The notes beneath the pieces are model-generated. The model was not told the DNA's origin. It saw nothing but the letters and a program-made list of their open reading frames with translations, and made no database searches. DNA of 50,049 nucleotides, taken from Geodermatophilaceae bacterium URHB0062. GTDB taxonomy: Bacteria; Actinomycetota; Actinomycetes; Mycobacteriales; Geodermatophilaceae. The stretch covers positions 1 through 50,049 of the forward strand of contig JHVO01000019.1 of assembly GCA_000620185.1 (NCBI GenBank), read 5' to 3'. This document shows, piece after piece, positions 31,309 through 40,001 of this stretch. Position 1 is the stretch's first letter. Each line of letters starts with the position of its first letter. A program made the translations under genes and the position numbers.

Positions 31309-32060
31309 GTTACGACGGGACGTTCCGGGTCTGGCGCGGCGACGCCGACGGCGGCGACCTGCAGACGTACACCGTCGAGGTCAACGAGGGCGAGGTCGTG
31401 CTCGACATCATCCACCGGCTGCAGGCGACGCAGGCCGGCGACCTCGCCGTCCGGTGGAACTGCAAGGCCGGCAAGTGCGGGTCGTGCAGCGCCGAGATCA
31501 ACGGCCGGCCGCGGCTGATGTGCATGACCCGGATGGGCACGTTCGCCGAGGACGAGACGGTGACGGTCACGCCGCTGCGGACCTTTCCCGTCATCCGCGA
31601 CCTGGTCACCGACGTCTCGTACAACTACGAGAAGGCGGCGCAGATCCCGGCGTTCACGCCGCGCCCGCGGGAAGCCGACGGCACCCACCGCGTGCAGCAG
31701 ATCGACGTCGAGCGCTCGCAGGAGTTCCGCAAGTGCATCGAGTGCTACCTCTGCCAGGACACCTGCCACGTCATCCGTGACCACGAGGAGAACAAGGCCG
31801 CCTTCGCCGGCCCGCGCTTCCTCATCCGGCTGGCCGAACTGGACATGCACCCGCTCGACGTCGTCGACCGGCGCAACGCCGCCCAGGAGGAGTTCGGCCT
31901 CGGCTACTGCAACATCACCAAGTGCTGCAGCGAGGTCTGCCCCGAGGGCATCCACCTGACCGACAACGGCATCATCCCGCTCAAGGAGCGGGTCGTGGAC
32001 CGCAAGTACGACCCGCTCACCTGGCTGGGCTCGAAGATCGGCCGCCGCCGGCAGGAGTGA
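31305..32060 (+). CDS. sdhB: Succinate dehydrogenase iron-sulfur subunit
   Basis: The protein has 251 residues; ATG at 31305 overlaps the sdhA stop as ATGA. The N-terminal ferredoxin domain holds the [2Fe-2S] cysteines in WNCKAGKCGSCSAEINGRPRLMC. The C-terminal domain holds the [4Fe-4S] and [3Fe-4S] sets in KCIECYLCQDTCHVI and CNITKCCSEVCPEGI. It passes electrons from SdhA to the quinone site in the anchor. No anchor gene follows: the next genes are on the other strand, so the subunit must use the distant sdhC product or another anchor. Confidence 0.96.
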   Translation: MSYDGTFRVWRGDADGGDLQTYTVEVNEGEVVLDIIHRLQATQAGDLAVRWNCKAGKCGSCSAEINGRPRLMCMTRMGTFAEDETVTVTPLRTFPVIRDLVTDVSYNYEKAAQIPAFTPRPREADGTHRVQQIDVERSQEFRKCIECYLCQDTCHVIRDHEENKAAFAGPRFLIRLAELDMHPLDVVDRRNAAQEEFGLGYCNITKCCSEVCPEGIHLTDNGIIPLKERVVDRKYDPLTWLGSKIGRRRQE

Positions 32061-32061
32061 C

Positions 32062-32277
32062 TCACTCCTGCTGCGCGGCCCGGCGTTCGGCGCCCGTCTC
32101 CCCGGCGTAGCCGGCGTCCTGACCGGCCACCCGGCCCACGAACTCGTCGGACTCCCCGGTGCCCGTGGTGGTCGCGGCGTCGGGCTCGTCGGCCGGCCCG
32201 CCGCCGGTGGCGCGGGACAGCGCCTGGGCGTCGTCCCGGTCGACGTCCTCCTCGCCGGGCCGCGGGTCGCCCGTCAC
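32062..32277 (-). CDS. Small acidic hydrophilic protein of unknown function
   Basis: The protein has 71 residues from GTG 32277, overlapping the carbonic anhydrase stop as GTGA, which supports real translation. It is disordered-looking and rich in Asp, Glu, Gly, Thr and Ala (GEEDVDRDDAQALSRATGGG, then GYAGETGAERRAAQQE), with no hydrophobic core or Cys. It ends 1 bp from the convergent sdhB. No family recognised. Confidence 0.55.
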   Translation of the reverse strand: MTGDPRPGEEDVDRDDAQALSRATGGGPADEPDAATTTGTGESDEFVGRVAGQDAGYAGETGAERRAAQQE

Positions 32278-32855
32278 GGCATGCCGTCGCCGAAGAACTG
32301 CCCCGCGGGCGGGAGCGGACGGCGGACCACCGGCCGCACCCTGCGGGCCTTCGCCAGCCGGCTCGTGTAGCTCTCCGCGTTGCGGCGGATGTGGTCGAGG
32401 TCCTCGTCCGTGGCCGCCCGCGTCACCTTGGCGGGCACCCCGGCCACCACCGAACGCGGCGGCACGGTCATGCCGGGCGGCACCACCGCGCCGGCGGCCA
32501 CGATCGACCCGGTGCCGATGTGCGCGCCGTTCATCACGATGCTGCCCATGCCGAGCAGGACGTCGTCGTCGACCCGCGCGCCGTGGAGGACCACCCGGTG
32601 CCCCAGGGTCACGCCCCGGCCGATCAGGAGGGGGAAGCCGGGGTCGGAGTGCAGGGTGCAGCCGTCCTGAACGTTGGAGTCGGGGCCGATGACGATGACC
32701 TCCTCGTCGGCGCGGGCGACCGCGCCGTACCAGATGCTCGCCCGCGCCTCGAGGGTGACGGCGCCGACCACCACCGCGGTCGGCGCGACGAAGGCCTCCT
32801 CGTCGATCTTCGGCGCGCCGAACTGCAGTTCCGCGATGTAGTTGCTGTCGGTCAT
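32274..32855 (-). CDS. Gamma-class carbonic anhydrase-like hexapeptide protein
   Basis: The protein has 193 residues from ATG 32855. It is a left-handed beta-helix: EEAFVAPTAVVVGAVTLEARASIWYGAVARADEEVIVIGPDSNVQDGCTLHSD, then GVTLGHRVVLHGARVDDDVLLGMGSIVMNGAHIGTGSIVAAGAVVPPGM. His69 (TLHSD), His86 (LGHRVVLHG) and His91 are in the positions of the zinc ligands of Cam/YrdA-type proteins. Activity as carbonic anhydrase or as a phenylacetate PaaY-like thioesterase cannot be separated by eye. It is coupled to the small acidic protein downstream. Confidence 0.88.
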   Translation of the reverse strand: MTDSNYIAELQFGAPKIDEEAFVAPTAVVVGAVTLEARASIWYGAVARADEEVIVIGPDSNVQDGCTLHSDPGFPLLIGRGVTLGHRVVLHGARVDDDVLLGMGSIVMNGAHIGTGSIVAAGAVVPPGMTVPPRSVVAGVPAKVTRAATDEDLDHIRRNAESYTSRLAKARRVRPVVRRPLPPAGQFFGDGMP

Positions 32856-32943
32856 CCTGCGTCTCCGCTCCCGTGCGCCGTCGTCGCTGCCCCGGAGTCT
32901 GGCCGATCGAGGGCCTGGAGAGAAGGTCCCGGCCGGCCGGGGC

Positions 32944-33300
32944 TCAGGGACGCTGGGACGGCGTCCCGAAGGACCCCGAGACGGCGGTGTGCAGACGGCG
33001 GACGAGCTGCTCGAGTCCGCTGAGCGGCTCGTCGGCCGGCGTCTGCGCCGGTGGCATGAGCACCCAGAGCAGCAGGTAGACCAGCACGCCGGCACCTCCG
33101 GCGAGGGTCAGGCCGACGAAGCCGACCCGCCAGAGCAGGGAGTCGACGCCGCTGTACTCGGCCAGGCCGCCACAGACCCCGCCGGCCATCCGGTCGGTGC
33201 CGCTGCGGCGGAGCTGGGGGCGCTGGAACGGTGCCGCGGACGGCGGTGGGGTGACGGTCGGCTGGTCGAAGGGCGGAGTGGCGGGCGATGGGTTCGTCAT
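32944..33300 (-). CDS. PspC-domain membrane protein
   Basis: The protein has 118 residues from ATG 33300. A Pro/Ala-rich cytoplasmic lead (TPPFDQPTVTPPPSAAPFQ) precedes the PspC core LRRSGTDRMAGGVCGGLAEYSGVDSLLWRVGFVGLTLAGGAGVLVYLLLWVLMPP, which includes the CGG-A-Y motif and one or two membrane segments. The C-terminal 40 residues are soluble. PspC proteins sense envelope stress; in actinobacteria they often accompany two-component systems, but none is adjacent here. Confidence 0.9.
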   Translation of the reverse strand: MTNPSPATPPFDQPTVTPPPSAAPFQRPQLRRSGTDRMAGGVCGGLAEYSGVDSLLWRVGFVGLTLAGGAGVLVYLLLWVLMPPAQTPADEPLSGLEQLVRRLHTAVSGSFGTPSQRP

Positions 33301-33503
33301 GCCACGAGCCTGCCGACCCGTGCCGCCGCAGACCATCAGGGAAACCCCCGATCCGTCCCTGATTCCGGGTGCGGGTGATGGTCGGAGGGGCGCCCGGCCC
33401 TGTTCGATCACCCCGGACGCGCACTAGCGTGCCGCTCAGCCGACCGGAGGCGCGGCCCACAGATCCCGCGCGACCCGGTCGATCCCCCGCCTGGAGCGCC
33501 GAC

Positions 33504-33779
33504 ATGAGCACCGGTCGCATCGCCGAACTGCTGCACGAGGCCGCCGAGACCCATCACCGGGTCTACCGCATCACCGACGGCGAGGACGCCGACTGGGCGT
33601 CCTGGTACGCGTCCTGGCTGATCGAGCTCTCGGAACTGCCGGACGTACTGGGACGCCGTCCCGTCCGGAGCGAGCTCGTCTACCTCCTGGTGCTGCTGGA
33701 CAAGGAGGTCACCGCCAAGGAGCCACCGGAACCGTGGGAGGAGTACTACGCCGGCCGACTGGCGGAGCACTTCGCCTGA
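33504..33779 (+). CDS. Small conserved-looking protein of unknown function
   Basis: The protein has 91 residues. ATG at 33504 follows GGAG at a fitting distance. It is acidic and helical (STGRIAELLHEAAETHHRVYRITDGEDADWASWYASWLIELSELPDVLG, then SELVYLLVLLDKEVTAKEPPEPWEEYYAGRLAEHFA) with many Trp and Tyr. It looks like a soluble single-domain protein, known from other actinobacteria without assigned function. It converges on the large conserved protein gene. Confidence 0.7.
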   Translation: MSTGRIAELLHEAAETHHRVYRITDGEDADWASWYASWLIELSELPDVLGRRPVRSELVYLLVLLDKEVTAKEPPEPWEEYYAGRLAEHFA

Positions 33780-33800
33780 CGGCGCGCCCTGGCACCGGGC

Positions 33801-35207
33801 TCAGCGCGCGGCCTCGCGCTGGTGACCGAAGAACCCGCGCTTCCTGATCAGTGCGCACACCTCGGGCGGCACCATGGCTTCCCAGGCCTGGTCGTCCGCG
33901 GCGATCCGCCTGAGCACGTCGCGGCTGAGGATGGACAGGTAGTCGGGCTTGTAGTTGTCCAGGCCCACGAAGCTGCCCCGGCCGGCCAGGTAATCGTAGA
34001 GCGGCTGCAACTCCCCCGCGACGCTGACCGAATCGACGGTGACGATCTCGCCGTCGCGCAGCATCGGGTAGACGAAGAGCCGTAGACCGTTCTTGAACAG
34101 CCGGCCGAAGCTCTCCAGGATGCCGCCCGGCAGTTCGGCGTGATGGGACTCCTCGAACAGGCCGAGCAGGCTCGGTACACCCATGACCACCCCGATCCGG
34201 CCGTCGGTGCGCCACGACAGGTAGGCGGCGAGCCGGTGGTAGGCGAGGTAGTCGGAGATCAGCACGGTCAGCCCGCAGGCGGCGAGCAGGTCGACCCGGG
34301 CGAGGAAGTCGCGCCGGTCCACGACGTCGCCTCCCGCGCGGAGGTTGGCCATCGTCAGCTCGGTCAGCATCAGGATCTCGCGCCCCGCGACGGCAGGGTC
34401 CGCGGCGAACTTCTCGCGGGCCGCCTCCAGCATGTCGATGTTCACGACGGTGGGCGGGCGGAAGCTGCCCCGCTCGACCAGGATCGCCTTCTTGCGCAGC
34501 ACCTCGCTGGGCTGCAGGACCTCGCGGTCCGGGCCGAACATCGCCGCACCGCTCAGGCCGACCTGGACGAGCTTCAGCGCCATCAACCGGTTGTCGACCG
34601 ACCGGAACTCGATGCCCTTGAGCTCGATCATGTCGATCTCGATGCGGCCGGTGGTCAGTTGGTCGAGCAGGCTCTCGACCACCTGCTCGGGCTCGTGGTG
34701 CCGGAAGAAGGCGGCGTGCAGGAGGTTCACCCCGACGATGCCGAGGGCCTCCTGCTGCTGGGCGGCCTCGCTGTCGAGCATGCGCACGTGCAGCACGATC
34801 TGGCTCGCCTCGTCGTGCGGGTGCGACTGGAACTTGACGCCCATCCAACCGTGGCACTCGTTGCCCCCGCGGTAGCTGCGGGCCACGACGGTGTCGGCGA
34901 AGGCGAAGAACGCGGTGTCGTCACCCCGGGCCTCGTCGAGCCGATCCAGGTTGAGCTGGTACTCGTGGTCGAGCATGGCCTGGAGCCGGCCCTTGGAGAC
35001 GTAACGGTCGGCCTTGCCGTAGACGGCGTCGCTCACCGCCATGTCGTAGGCCGACATCGACTTGGCCACCGTGCCGGCCGCTCCGCCGGCGCGGAAGAAC
35101 CACCGAGCGACCTCCTGGCCGGCACCGATCTCGGCGATGGTGCCGTACCAGCGGAGATCGAGGTTGATCTGCAGGGCCTTCTGCAAGGTGTCGGCGCCGA
35201 CGTCCAT
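33801..35207 (-). CDS. Widely conserved 468-residue protein of unknown function
   Basis: The protein has 468 residues from ATG 35207. The sequence pattern is distinctive: TLQKALQINLDLRWYGTIAEIGAGQEVARWFF, AKSMSAYDMAVSDAVYG, ECHGWMGVKFQ, NIDMLEAAREKF and GFFGHQ. Close-looking proteins occur across bacteria, where they are often mislabelled TonB-dependent receptors or nicotinate-nucleotide adenylyltransferases. There is no signal peptide, beta barrel or membrane segment, so it is cytoplasmic. The strongly conserved N-terminal EIGAGQEVAR and the central SYRGGNECHG region suggest an enzyme. Function unknown; the neighbours give no pathway. Confidence 0.85.
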   Translation of the reverse strand: MDVGADTLQKALQINLDLRWYGTIAEIGAGQEVARWFFRAGGAAGTVAKSMSAYDMAVSDAVYGKADRYVSKGRLQAMLDHEYQLNLDRLDEARGDDTAFFAFADTVVARSYRGGNECHGWMGVKFQSHPHDEASQIVLHVRMLDSEAAQQQEALGIVGVNLLHAAFFRHHEPEQVVESLLDQLTTGRIEIDMIELKGIEFRSVDNRLMALKLVQVGLSGAAMFGPDREVLQPSEVLRKKAILVERGSFRPPTVVNIDMLEAAREKFAADPAVAGREILMLTELTMANLRAGGDVVDRRDFLARVDLLAACGLTVLISDYLAYHRLAAYLSWRTDGRIGVVMGVPSLLGLFEESHHAELPGGILESFGRLFKNGLRLFVYPMLRDGEIVTVDSVSVAGELQPLYDYLAGRGSFVGLDNYKPDYLSILSRDVLRRIAADDQAWEAMVPPEVCALIRKRGFFGHQREAAR

Positions 35208-35248
35208 GCGCGCTCCTCTTCCGCTGCCGCCCGGGCGAGGCAGCGAGC

Positions 35249-35794
35249 CTAGTGGCGGGAACCCCGCGGCAGCAGCCACGGGAACGTCGGACCTGGAGGT
35301 GGTGGCACGGCCGCGCGCTCGGCGTCGGTGGTCGCCCGCCGCCGGCGCAGCTCCAGCCGCAGGCTCTCCTCGCCGCGCGCCATGGCCCAGCGGTGGTTCG
35401 CCGAGAATGCCGGCCGCAACAGCCAGGTCAGCCGGCGCAGCAGTGGCTTGGTGGCGCTGACCCGCCAGTCGTAGGTGATCACCACCTCGGGCCCGTCCTG
35501 GACGAAGGTCCAGCGCCCGGTGCCCTCGAGGTCGCCGGCCGCGGACAGCGCGAACCCGGTGTCGGTCACCGGCTCGGTGAGCGTCAGGGTCCACCGCAGG
35601 GTGTACGGCAGCCAGCCCTTCGTGTGCAGGTCGGTTCCGCTGCCGACCTCGCCGGCCTCGCCGAACGCGCGGACGGCCAGGTAGACCGAGGGCCACCAGT
35701 CCGGAAGCGTCCGGCCGTTCCGTAGCACGTCGCTCACCTCGGCGATCGTCCCCGGGACACGCCACTCGGTGAGGAACCGGTAGTCGCTGCTCAT
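35249..35794 (-). CDS. SRPBCC (polyketide cyclase/START-like) protein
   Basis: The protein has 181 residues from ATG 35794. It has the SRPBCC layout: FLTEWRVPGTIAEVSDVLRNGRTLPDWWPSVYLAVRAF, a run of beta strands (LPYTLRWTLTLTEPVTDTGFALSAAGDLEGTGRWTFVQDGPEVVITYDWRV) and the long C-terminal helix starting FSANHRWAMARGEESLRLELRRR. It binds a hydrophobic ligand that cannot be named. It is 41 bp upstream of and on the same strand as the conserved 468-residue protein, possibly co-transcribed. Confidence 0.88.
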   Translation of the reverse strand: MSSDYRFLTEWRVPGTIAEVSDVLRNGRTLPDWWPSVYLAVRAFGEAGEVGSGTDLHTKGWLPYTLRWTLTLTEPVTDTGFALSAAGDLEGTGRWTFVQDGPEVVITYDWRVSATKPLLRRLTWLLRPAFSANHRWAMARGEESLRLELRRRRATTDAERAAVPPPPGPTFPWLLPRGSRH

Positions 35795-35944
35795 GGGTCG
35801 CCGGATCACCTCCGTCCGCCGCGCCCAGTGTGACCGCTCCGCCGGGGTCGCACAGGCCCCTCGCCCATGAGCACGTGAGAGCCCCCGCGGGGATGAGGAA
35901 CCACCTAGCCTCGTCCGGTCCGAACCGGCCGTCCTGGAGTTGAG

Positions 35945-37147
35945 ATGCACCCGCGCCTCCGGCTCGTCGCCGCGGCCCTGTCCGCCGGCGTCGTCCTCGC
36001 GGGGTGCTCGACGCCCGTCGAGGCCGACGAGGAACCGGCCGCGCTGTCCGCCACGACGACCCCGGCAGACGCACCCACGACGGCGCCGTCCGCGTCGCCA
36101 TCGCCGTCCGCGTCGCCGTCCCCCACCGAGGCGGCGCGACCCCCGTCGTCCGAAGGGCGCCTCGAGAACGTCGAGACGATCGGCGGGCACATCTCGCCCA
36201 AGTCCGTGACCGCGACCGGCACCGGCCTCGTCTTCGCCCAGAACATGATGTACACGCACACGGTGACCGTGTACGACCGCGACTTCGATCTGGTCGCCAC
36301 GATCTCCGACGAGGTGACGCCGTCGCAGTTCGGCGTCGACCTGCCCGGCTCCTACCGCGGGGCGCCGGTCGAGGCGGCCGCGACCCCGGACGGCCGGTAC
36401 GTCTACGTCTCGAACTACTCGATGTACGGCCCCGGCTTCACCGAGGGCAGTGACAGCTGCACGCCGGGGTCCGGCTACCGCGACAGCTTCGTGTACCGGA
36501 TCGACACCCGCAGCCTCGAGATCGACCAGATGATCGAGGTCGGCGCGGTGCCGAAGTACCTCGCCGTCACCCCGGACGGGAAGACGCTCCTGGTCACCAA
36601 CTGGTGCTCCTACGACCTGAGCGTCGTCGACGTGGCGACCGCCGCGGAGGTGCGGCGCATCCCGATGGGCCGGTATCCACGGGGCATCGCGGTACATCCA
36701 GACTCGAGCACGGCCTGGGTCGCGGTCATGGGCGACACCCGGCTGGTCGAGGTCGACCTGCGCACCTGGGCGGTGCACGACGTCGACGGCGTCGGCGGCG
36801 GGCCGCGGCACCTGCAGATCAGCCCGGACGGCGCCTCCGTGTACGTCACGCTCAACCGCGACGGCGTGGTCGCCAAGCTGGACGCCGCCACCGGCCAGAC
36901 CGTGGCGACGGCGCGGACCGGGCAGGCGCCGCGCAGCGCCGTCCTCTCCGGCGACGGCACGGCGCTCTACGTCGTCAACTACGAGTCCGACACCATCGCC
37001 AAGGTGGCGACGGCGGACATGCGCGTCGTCCAGACCGTGGACGTCGGGCATCACCCGATCGGCATCACCTGGGACGACCAGACGCGGCAGCTGTGGGTGG
37101 CGTCGTACTCGGGCACCATCGCCGTCTTCGAGGACGGACGGCCCTGA
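35945..37147 (+). CDS. YVTN-type beta-propeller lipoprotein
   Basis: The protein has 400 residues. ATG 35945 has TGGAG upstream. The signal peptide ends VVLAGC with Cys21 as lipidation site, followed by a Ser/Pro/Thr-rich linker to about residue 70. The rest is a propeller with YVTN repeats: AAATPDGRYVYVSNYSM, YLAVTPDGKTLLVTNWCSYDLSVVD, GIAVHPDSSTAWVAVMG, LQISPDGASVYVTLNRDGVVAKLD, AVLSGDGTALYVVNYESDTIAKV. Two Cys near NWC and DSC might pair. Such lipoproteins sit on the outer face of the membrane; role unknown, perhaps cell-wall or metal-related binding. Confidence 0.9.
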   Translation: MHPRLRLVAAALSAGVVLAGCSTPVEADEEPAALSATTTPADAPTTAPSASPSPSASPSPTEAARPPSSEGRLENVETIGGHISPKSVTATGTGLVFAQNMMYTHTVTVYDRDFDLVATISDEVTPSQFGVDLPGSYRGAPVEAAATPDGRYVYVSNYSMYGPGFTEGSDSCTPGSGYRDSFVYRIDTRSLEIDQMIEVGAVPKYLAVTPDGKTLLVTNWCSYDLSVVDVATAAEVRRIPMGRYPRGIAVHPDSSTAWVAVMGDTRLVEVDLRTWAVHDVDGVGGGPRHLQISPDGASVYVTLNRDGVVAKLDAATGQTVATARTGQAPRSAVLSGDGTALYVVNYESDTIAKVATADMRVVQTVDVGHHPIGITWDDQTRQLWVASYSGTIAVFEDGRP

Positions 37148-37153
37148 CGGCAG

Positions 37154-38155
37154 CTACCCCCGCGGGTTCGGGCTCTTCGTCAGTGCGGGATCGGTCTCGG
37201 TGACCGGCGCGAGGATCTCGTCCATGCGCTGCTTGAGCGCCGGATCGAGGCGCACGCCGACCGCCTGGACGTTGTCCCGCACCTGCTCCGGCCGGGTGGC
37301 GCCGATGATCGCGGAGGCGACGTTCTCCTCCTGCAGCACCCACGCCAGCGCCAGACCGGCCATCGACAGGCCCGCCTCGTCGGCCAGCGGCCGGAGCTGC
37401 TGCACGCGCTCCAGGACGTCGTCCCGCATCAGCCGGCTGATGAACTTCGCACCGCCGCCGGCCTCGTCGGTGGCGCGTGAGCCCGCCGGCGGCGCCTGAC
37501 CCGGCTGGTACTTGCCGGTCAGCACGCCCTGTCCGAGTGGTGACCAGACGACCTGGCTGAGCCCCAGCTCCCGGCACGTCGGCAGCACCTCGGCCTCGAT
37601 GACGCGGTAGATGGCGGAGTACTGCGGCTGGTTGGACACCAGGGGGACGTGCAGCTCCTCGGCCAGCGCCTTGGCCTCGCGGATCTCCTCGGCCCGCCAT
37701 TCGGAGACGCCGATGTAGAGCGCCTTGCCCGACCGGACGACGTCCGCGAACGCCTGCATCGTCTCCTCGAGCGGCGTCTCGTAGTCGTAGCGGTGCGCCT
37801 GGTACAGGTCGACGTAGTCGAGCTGCAGCCTGCGCAGCGAGGCGTCGATGCCCTCCCGGATGTGCTTGCGCGAGAGCCCGACCTCGTTGGGCCCCTCCCC
37901 CATCGGCCCGTAGACCTTGGTGAAGATCTCGAGCCCGGCGCGTGGCTAACCCTTCAGCGCCCGTCCGAGGATCTCCTCGGCGCGACCGCGTGCGTAGACG
38001 TCGGCGGTGTCGAACGACGTGATGCCGCAGTCGAGAGCCGCGTGCACGCAGGCCTGAGCGGCGTCCTCCTCGATCTGGCTGCCGTGGGTGACCCAGTTGC
38101 CGTAGGTCAGCTCGCTGACCTTGAACCCACTGCGACCGAGAAGGCGGTGATCCAT
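37154..38155 (-). pseudogene. Aldo/keto reductase (AKR) broken by one in-frame amber codon
   Basis: One continuous frame of about 333 codons encodes a voltage-channel-beta-type AKR, but codon 70 is TAG (37946-37948). Before it: MDHRLLGRSGFKVSELTYGNW and FDTADVYARGRAEEILGRALKG. After it, in the same frame: PRAGLEIFTKVYGPMG, then QAHRYDYETPLEE, SNQPQYSAIYR, VVWSPLGQGVLTGKY and AIIGATRPEQV. The catalytic Asp, Tyr, Lys and His are all kept and there is no other damage. A one-base change (for example CAG to TAG) explains it, so this is either a very young pseudogene or a sequencing error. A shorter product could start at ATG 37903 but would lack the catalytic Asp/Tyr. Confidence 0.85.
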
Positions 38156-38321
38156 GCGTTGACGCTAACCAGGCTGCCGCCTGACCGCTGTACGACACGG
38201 AAAGTGAGCTCGGCCGTGACTGAGTGTCTTGACCGTCGACGTCCACCCAGAGGACCGTTCGCCCGGATTTCGGAAACGGGTCGCCTCGACGAACGTCGGG
38301 CCAGTCGGAAGGCGTGGGTTC

Positions 38322-39971
38322 ATGCACCGGAAGACCGCCGTACTGATGTTCGTGCCGCTGTGGCTCGCCGCCGTCGCCATGTCACCGGGAGCCGCCGCCG
38401 CGCCCTCTTCGGGCGATGCCGCGCCCTCCGCCGTCCATCACCACGACCAGCAGCTGATCGCGCAGCAGAACCGGGAACTAGATCCACAGGCCCTCGACAC
38501 CGACCCGGAAACGGGGCAGCCCCGGTTCACGCCGCTTCCTGCGCTCCCCCACCACGGCCACGACCGGACCGGCGCAGCGACCGCCAGCGACATGACGACC
38601 TCGGAGATGGCCGCCGCGGCGGTCGCCGATCCGGCCCAGGTCGGCTCCTGGACGAACGAGGCACCCCTCACCGGCGACCAGAACATGGTCCACGTGGTGT
38701 GCAGCCCGACCGGCAAGTGCCTGTTCGTGGTGGGTAAGGCGAAGAAGTACAGCTCCTACGTCTACAACACCACCACCAAGACCAAGACGCTGGTCAAGAC
38801 GCCCGACGACCTCTTCTGCGGCGGACACGTGCTGCTGCCGGACGGCCGGGCGCTCGTCGTCGGCGGCACCCTCGGCCAGGGCCCGTGGAGGGGCACCAAG
38901 ACCGTCTACGTCTTCAACTTCGTGACCGAGACCTACCAGAAGCTGCCCGACATGGCCGTCGGCCGGTGGTACCCCTCGGTCGTCACGATGTCGGACGGGC
39001 GGCAGCTGATCACCGCCGGATACGACGTCAACGGGGCCAACACGAACGTCGTGGAGGTCTTCGACCCGAAGACCAACTCCATCAGCAGGCTCACCCCGAC
39101 GAAGAGCCTGCCGCTGTACCCCCGGACGTTCCAGACCAGCAAGCCGGGAGAGATCTTCTACGCCGGCCCCTCGGCCCCGGGCTTCTGGAATCCCGCCACG
39201 GGGGCGTTCAAGGCCGTCAACAAGCCCGTCGGAGCCAAGGGAACGGGCTTCGGATCCTGCTTCTTCGGTGACGTCCGCGATCAGAACCTCATGATCATGG
39301 GCGGCGGCTGGCCGGCCACGGCGTCGACGAACGTGATCGACCTCGACTCGGCGGCTCCGGCTTACCGGACAGGCCCGGCCATGACCGCCGCCAAGGGCTA
39401 CGTCTCCTGCGTGAACCTGCCCGACGGCACCGTGTTCGAGGCCAATGGGGGCTCCGACAACACGATCTCGGCGGCGAGCTCGACCACCGCGCTGCTCACG
39501 TCTCTCACCGGACCGTGGCAGGCGATGAGCCCTCTGCCGTCCGGCGAGCACCGCCTCTACCACTCCCTTCTCTTCCTCCAGGACGACGGACGGGTCGTCT
39601 CCGTCACGTCGAACCCCACCGGTGGCGCGACCGCCCAGAGCAAGTCCTTCCTGGTGTACTCCCCGCCCTACCTCAGCAAGGGCACGCGGCCGGCGATCAC
39701 CAGCGCTCCGACCGAGGTGGGCTACGGAGGCACGTACGCGATCGGGACGTCGGCCGCGGCCGGACGCGCCGTTCCGCGCATCACCGTGACGACCGCACCA
39801 TCGGCCACGCACTCCACCGACCTGAACCAGCGCTACCTGTCGCTGCCCCTGGCCGGCGGAGCGATCACCTTCCCGACCTCGCCGGCGATCATGCCGCCCG
39901 GCTGGTACCGGATCTGGGCCGTCGACGACGCCAACGTGCCGTCGGTCGCGAAGTGGGTCCACCTGTCCTGA
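38322..39971 (+). CDS. Secreted glyoxal/galactose-oxidase-like copper-radical oxidase
   Basis: The protein has 549 residues from ATG 38322. A signal peptide (MHRKTAVLMFVPLWLAAVAMSPGAAAA) leads to a kelch-type propeller and a C-terminal early-set domain ending PPGWYRIWAVDDANVPSVAKWVHL. The mononuclear copper-radical site is intact by alignment with glyoxal oxidase: Cys166 (DLFCGGHVLLPDG) and Tyr217 (GRWYPSV) for the thioether cofactor, Tyr413-His414 (HRLYHSLL) and His497 (SATHSTD) as ligands. Such enzymes oxidise aldehydes or primary alcohols and release H2O2. Well known in fungi, in actinobacteria they act in hyphal or cell-wall glycan biology (GlxA type); this one is soluble and secreted. 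Confidence 0.9.
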   Translation: MHRKTAVLMFVPLWLAAVAMSPGAAAAPSSGDAAPSAVHHHDQQLIAQQNRELDPQALDTDPETGQPRFTPLPALPHHGHDRTGAATASDMTTSEMAAAAVADPAQVGSWTNEAPLTGDQNMVHVVCSPTGKCLFVVGKAKKYSSYVYNTTTKTKTLVKTPDDLFCGGHVLLPDGRALVVGGTLGQGPWRGTKTVYVFNFVTETYQKLPDMAVGRWYPSVVTMSDGRQLITAGYDVNGANTNVVEVFDPKTNSISRLTPTKSLPLYPRTFQTSKPGEIFYAGPSAPGFWNPATGAFKAVNKPVGAKGTGFGSCFFGDVRDQNLMIMGGGWPATASTNVIDLDSAAPAYRTGPAMTAAKGYVSCVNLPDGTVFEANGGSDNTISAASSTTALLTSLTGPWQAMSPLPSGEHRLYHSLLFLQDDGRVVSVTSNPTGGATAQSKSFLVYSPPYLSKGTRPAITSAPTEVGYGGTYAIGTSAAAGRAVPRITVTTAPSATHSTDLNQRYLSLPLAGGAITFPTSPAIMPPGWYRIWAVDDANVPSVAKWVHLS

Positions 39972-40001
39972 CCGGACGATGGACGGGTGGGCTGACCGGC
40001 T

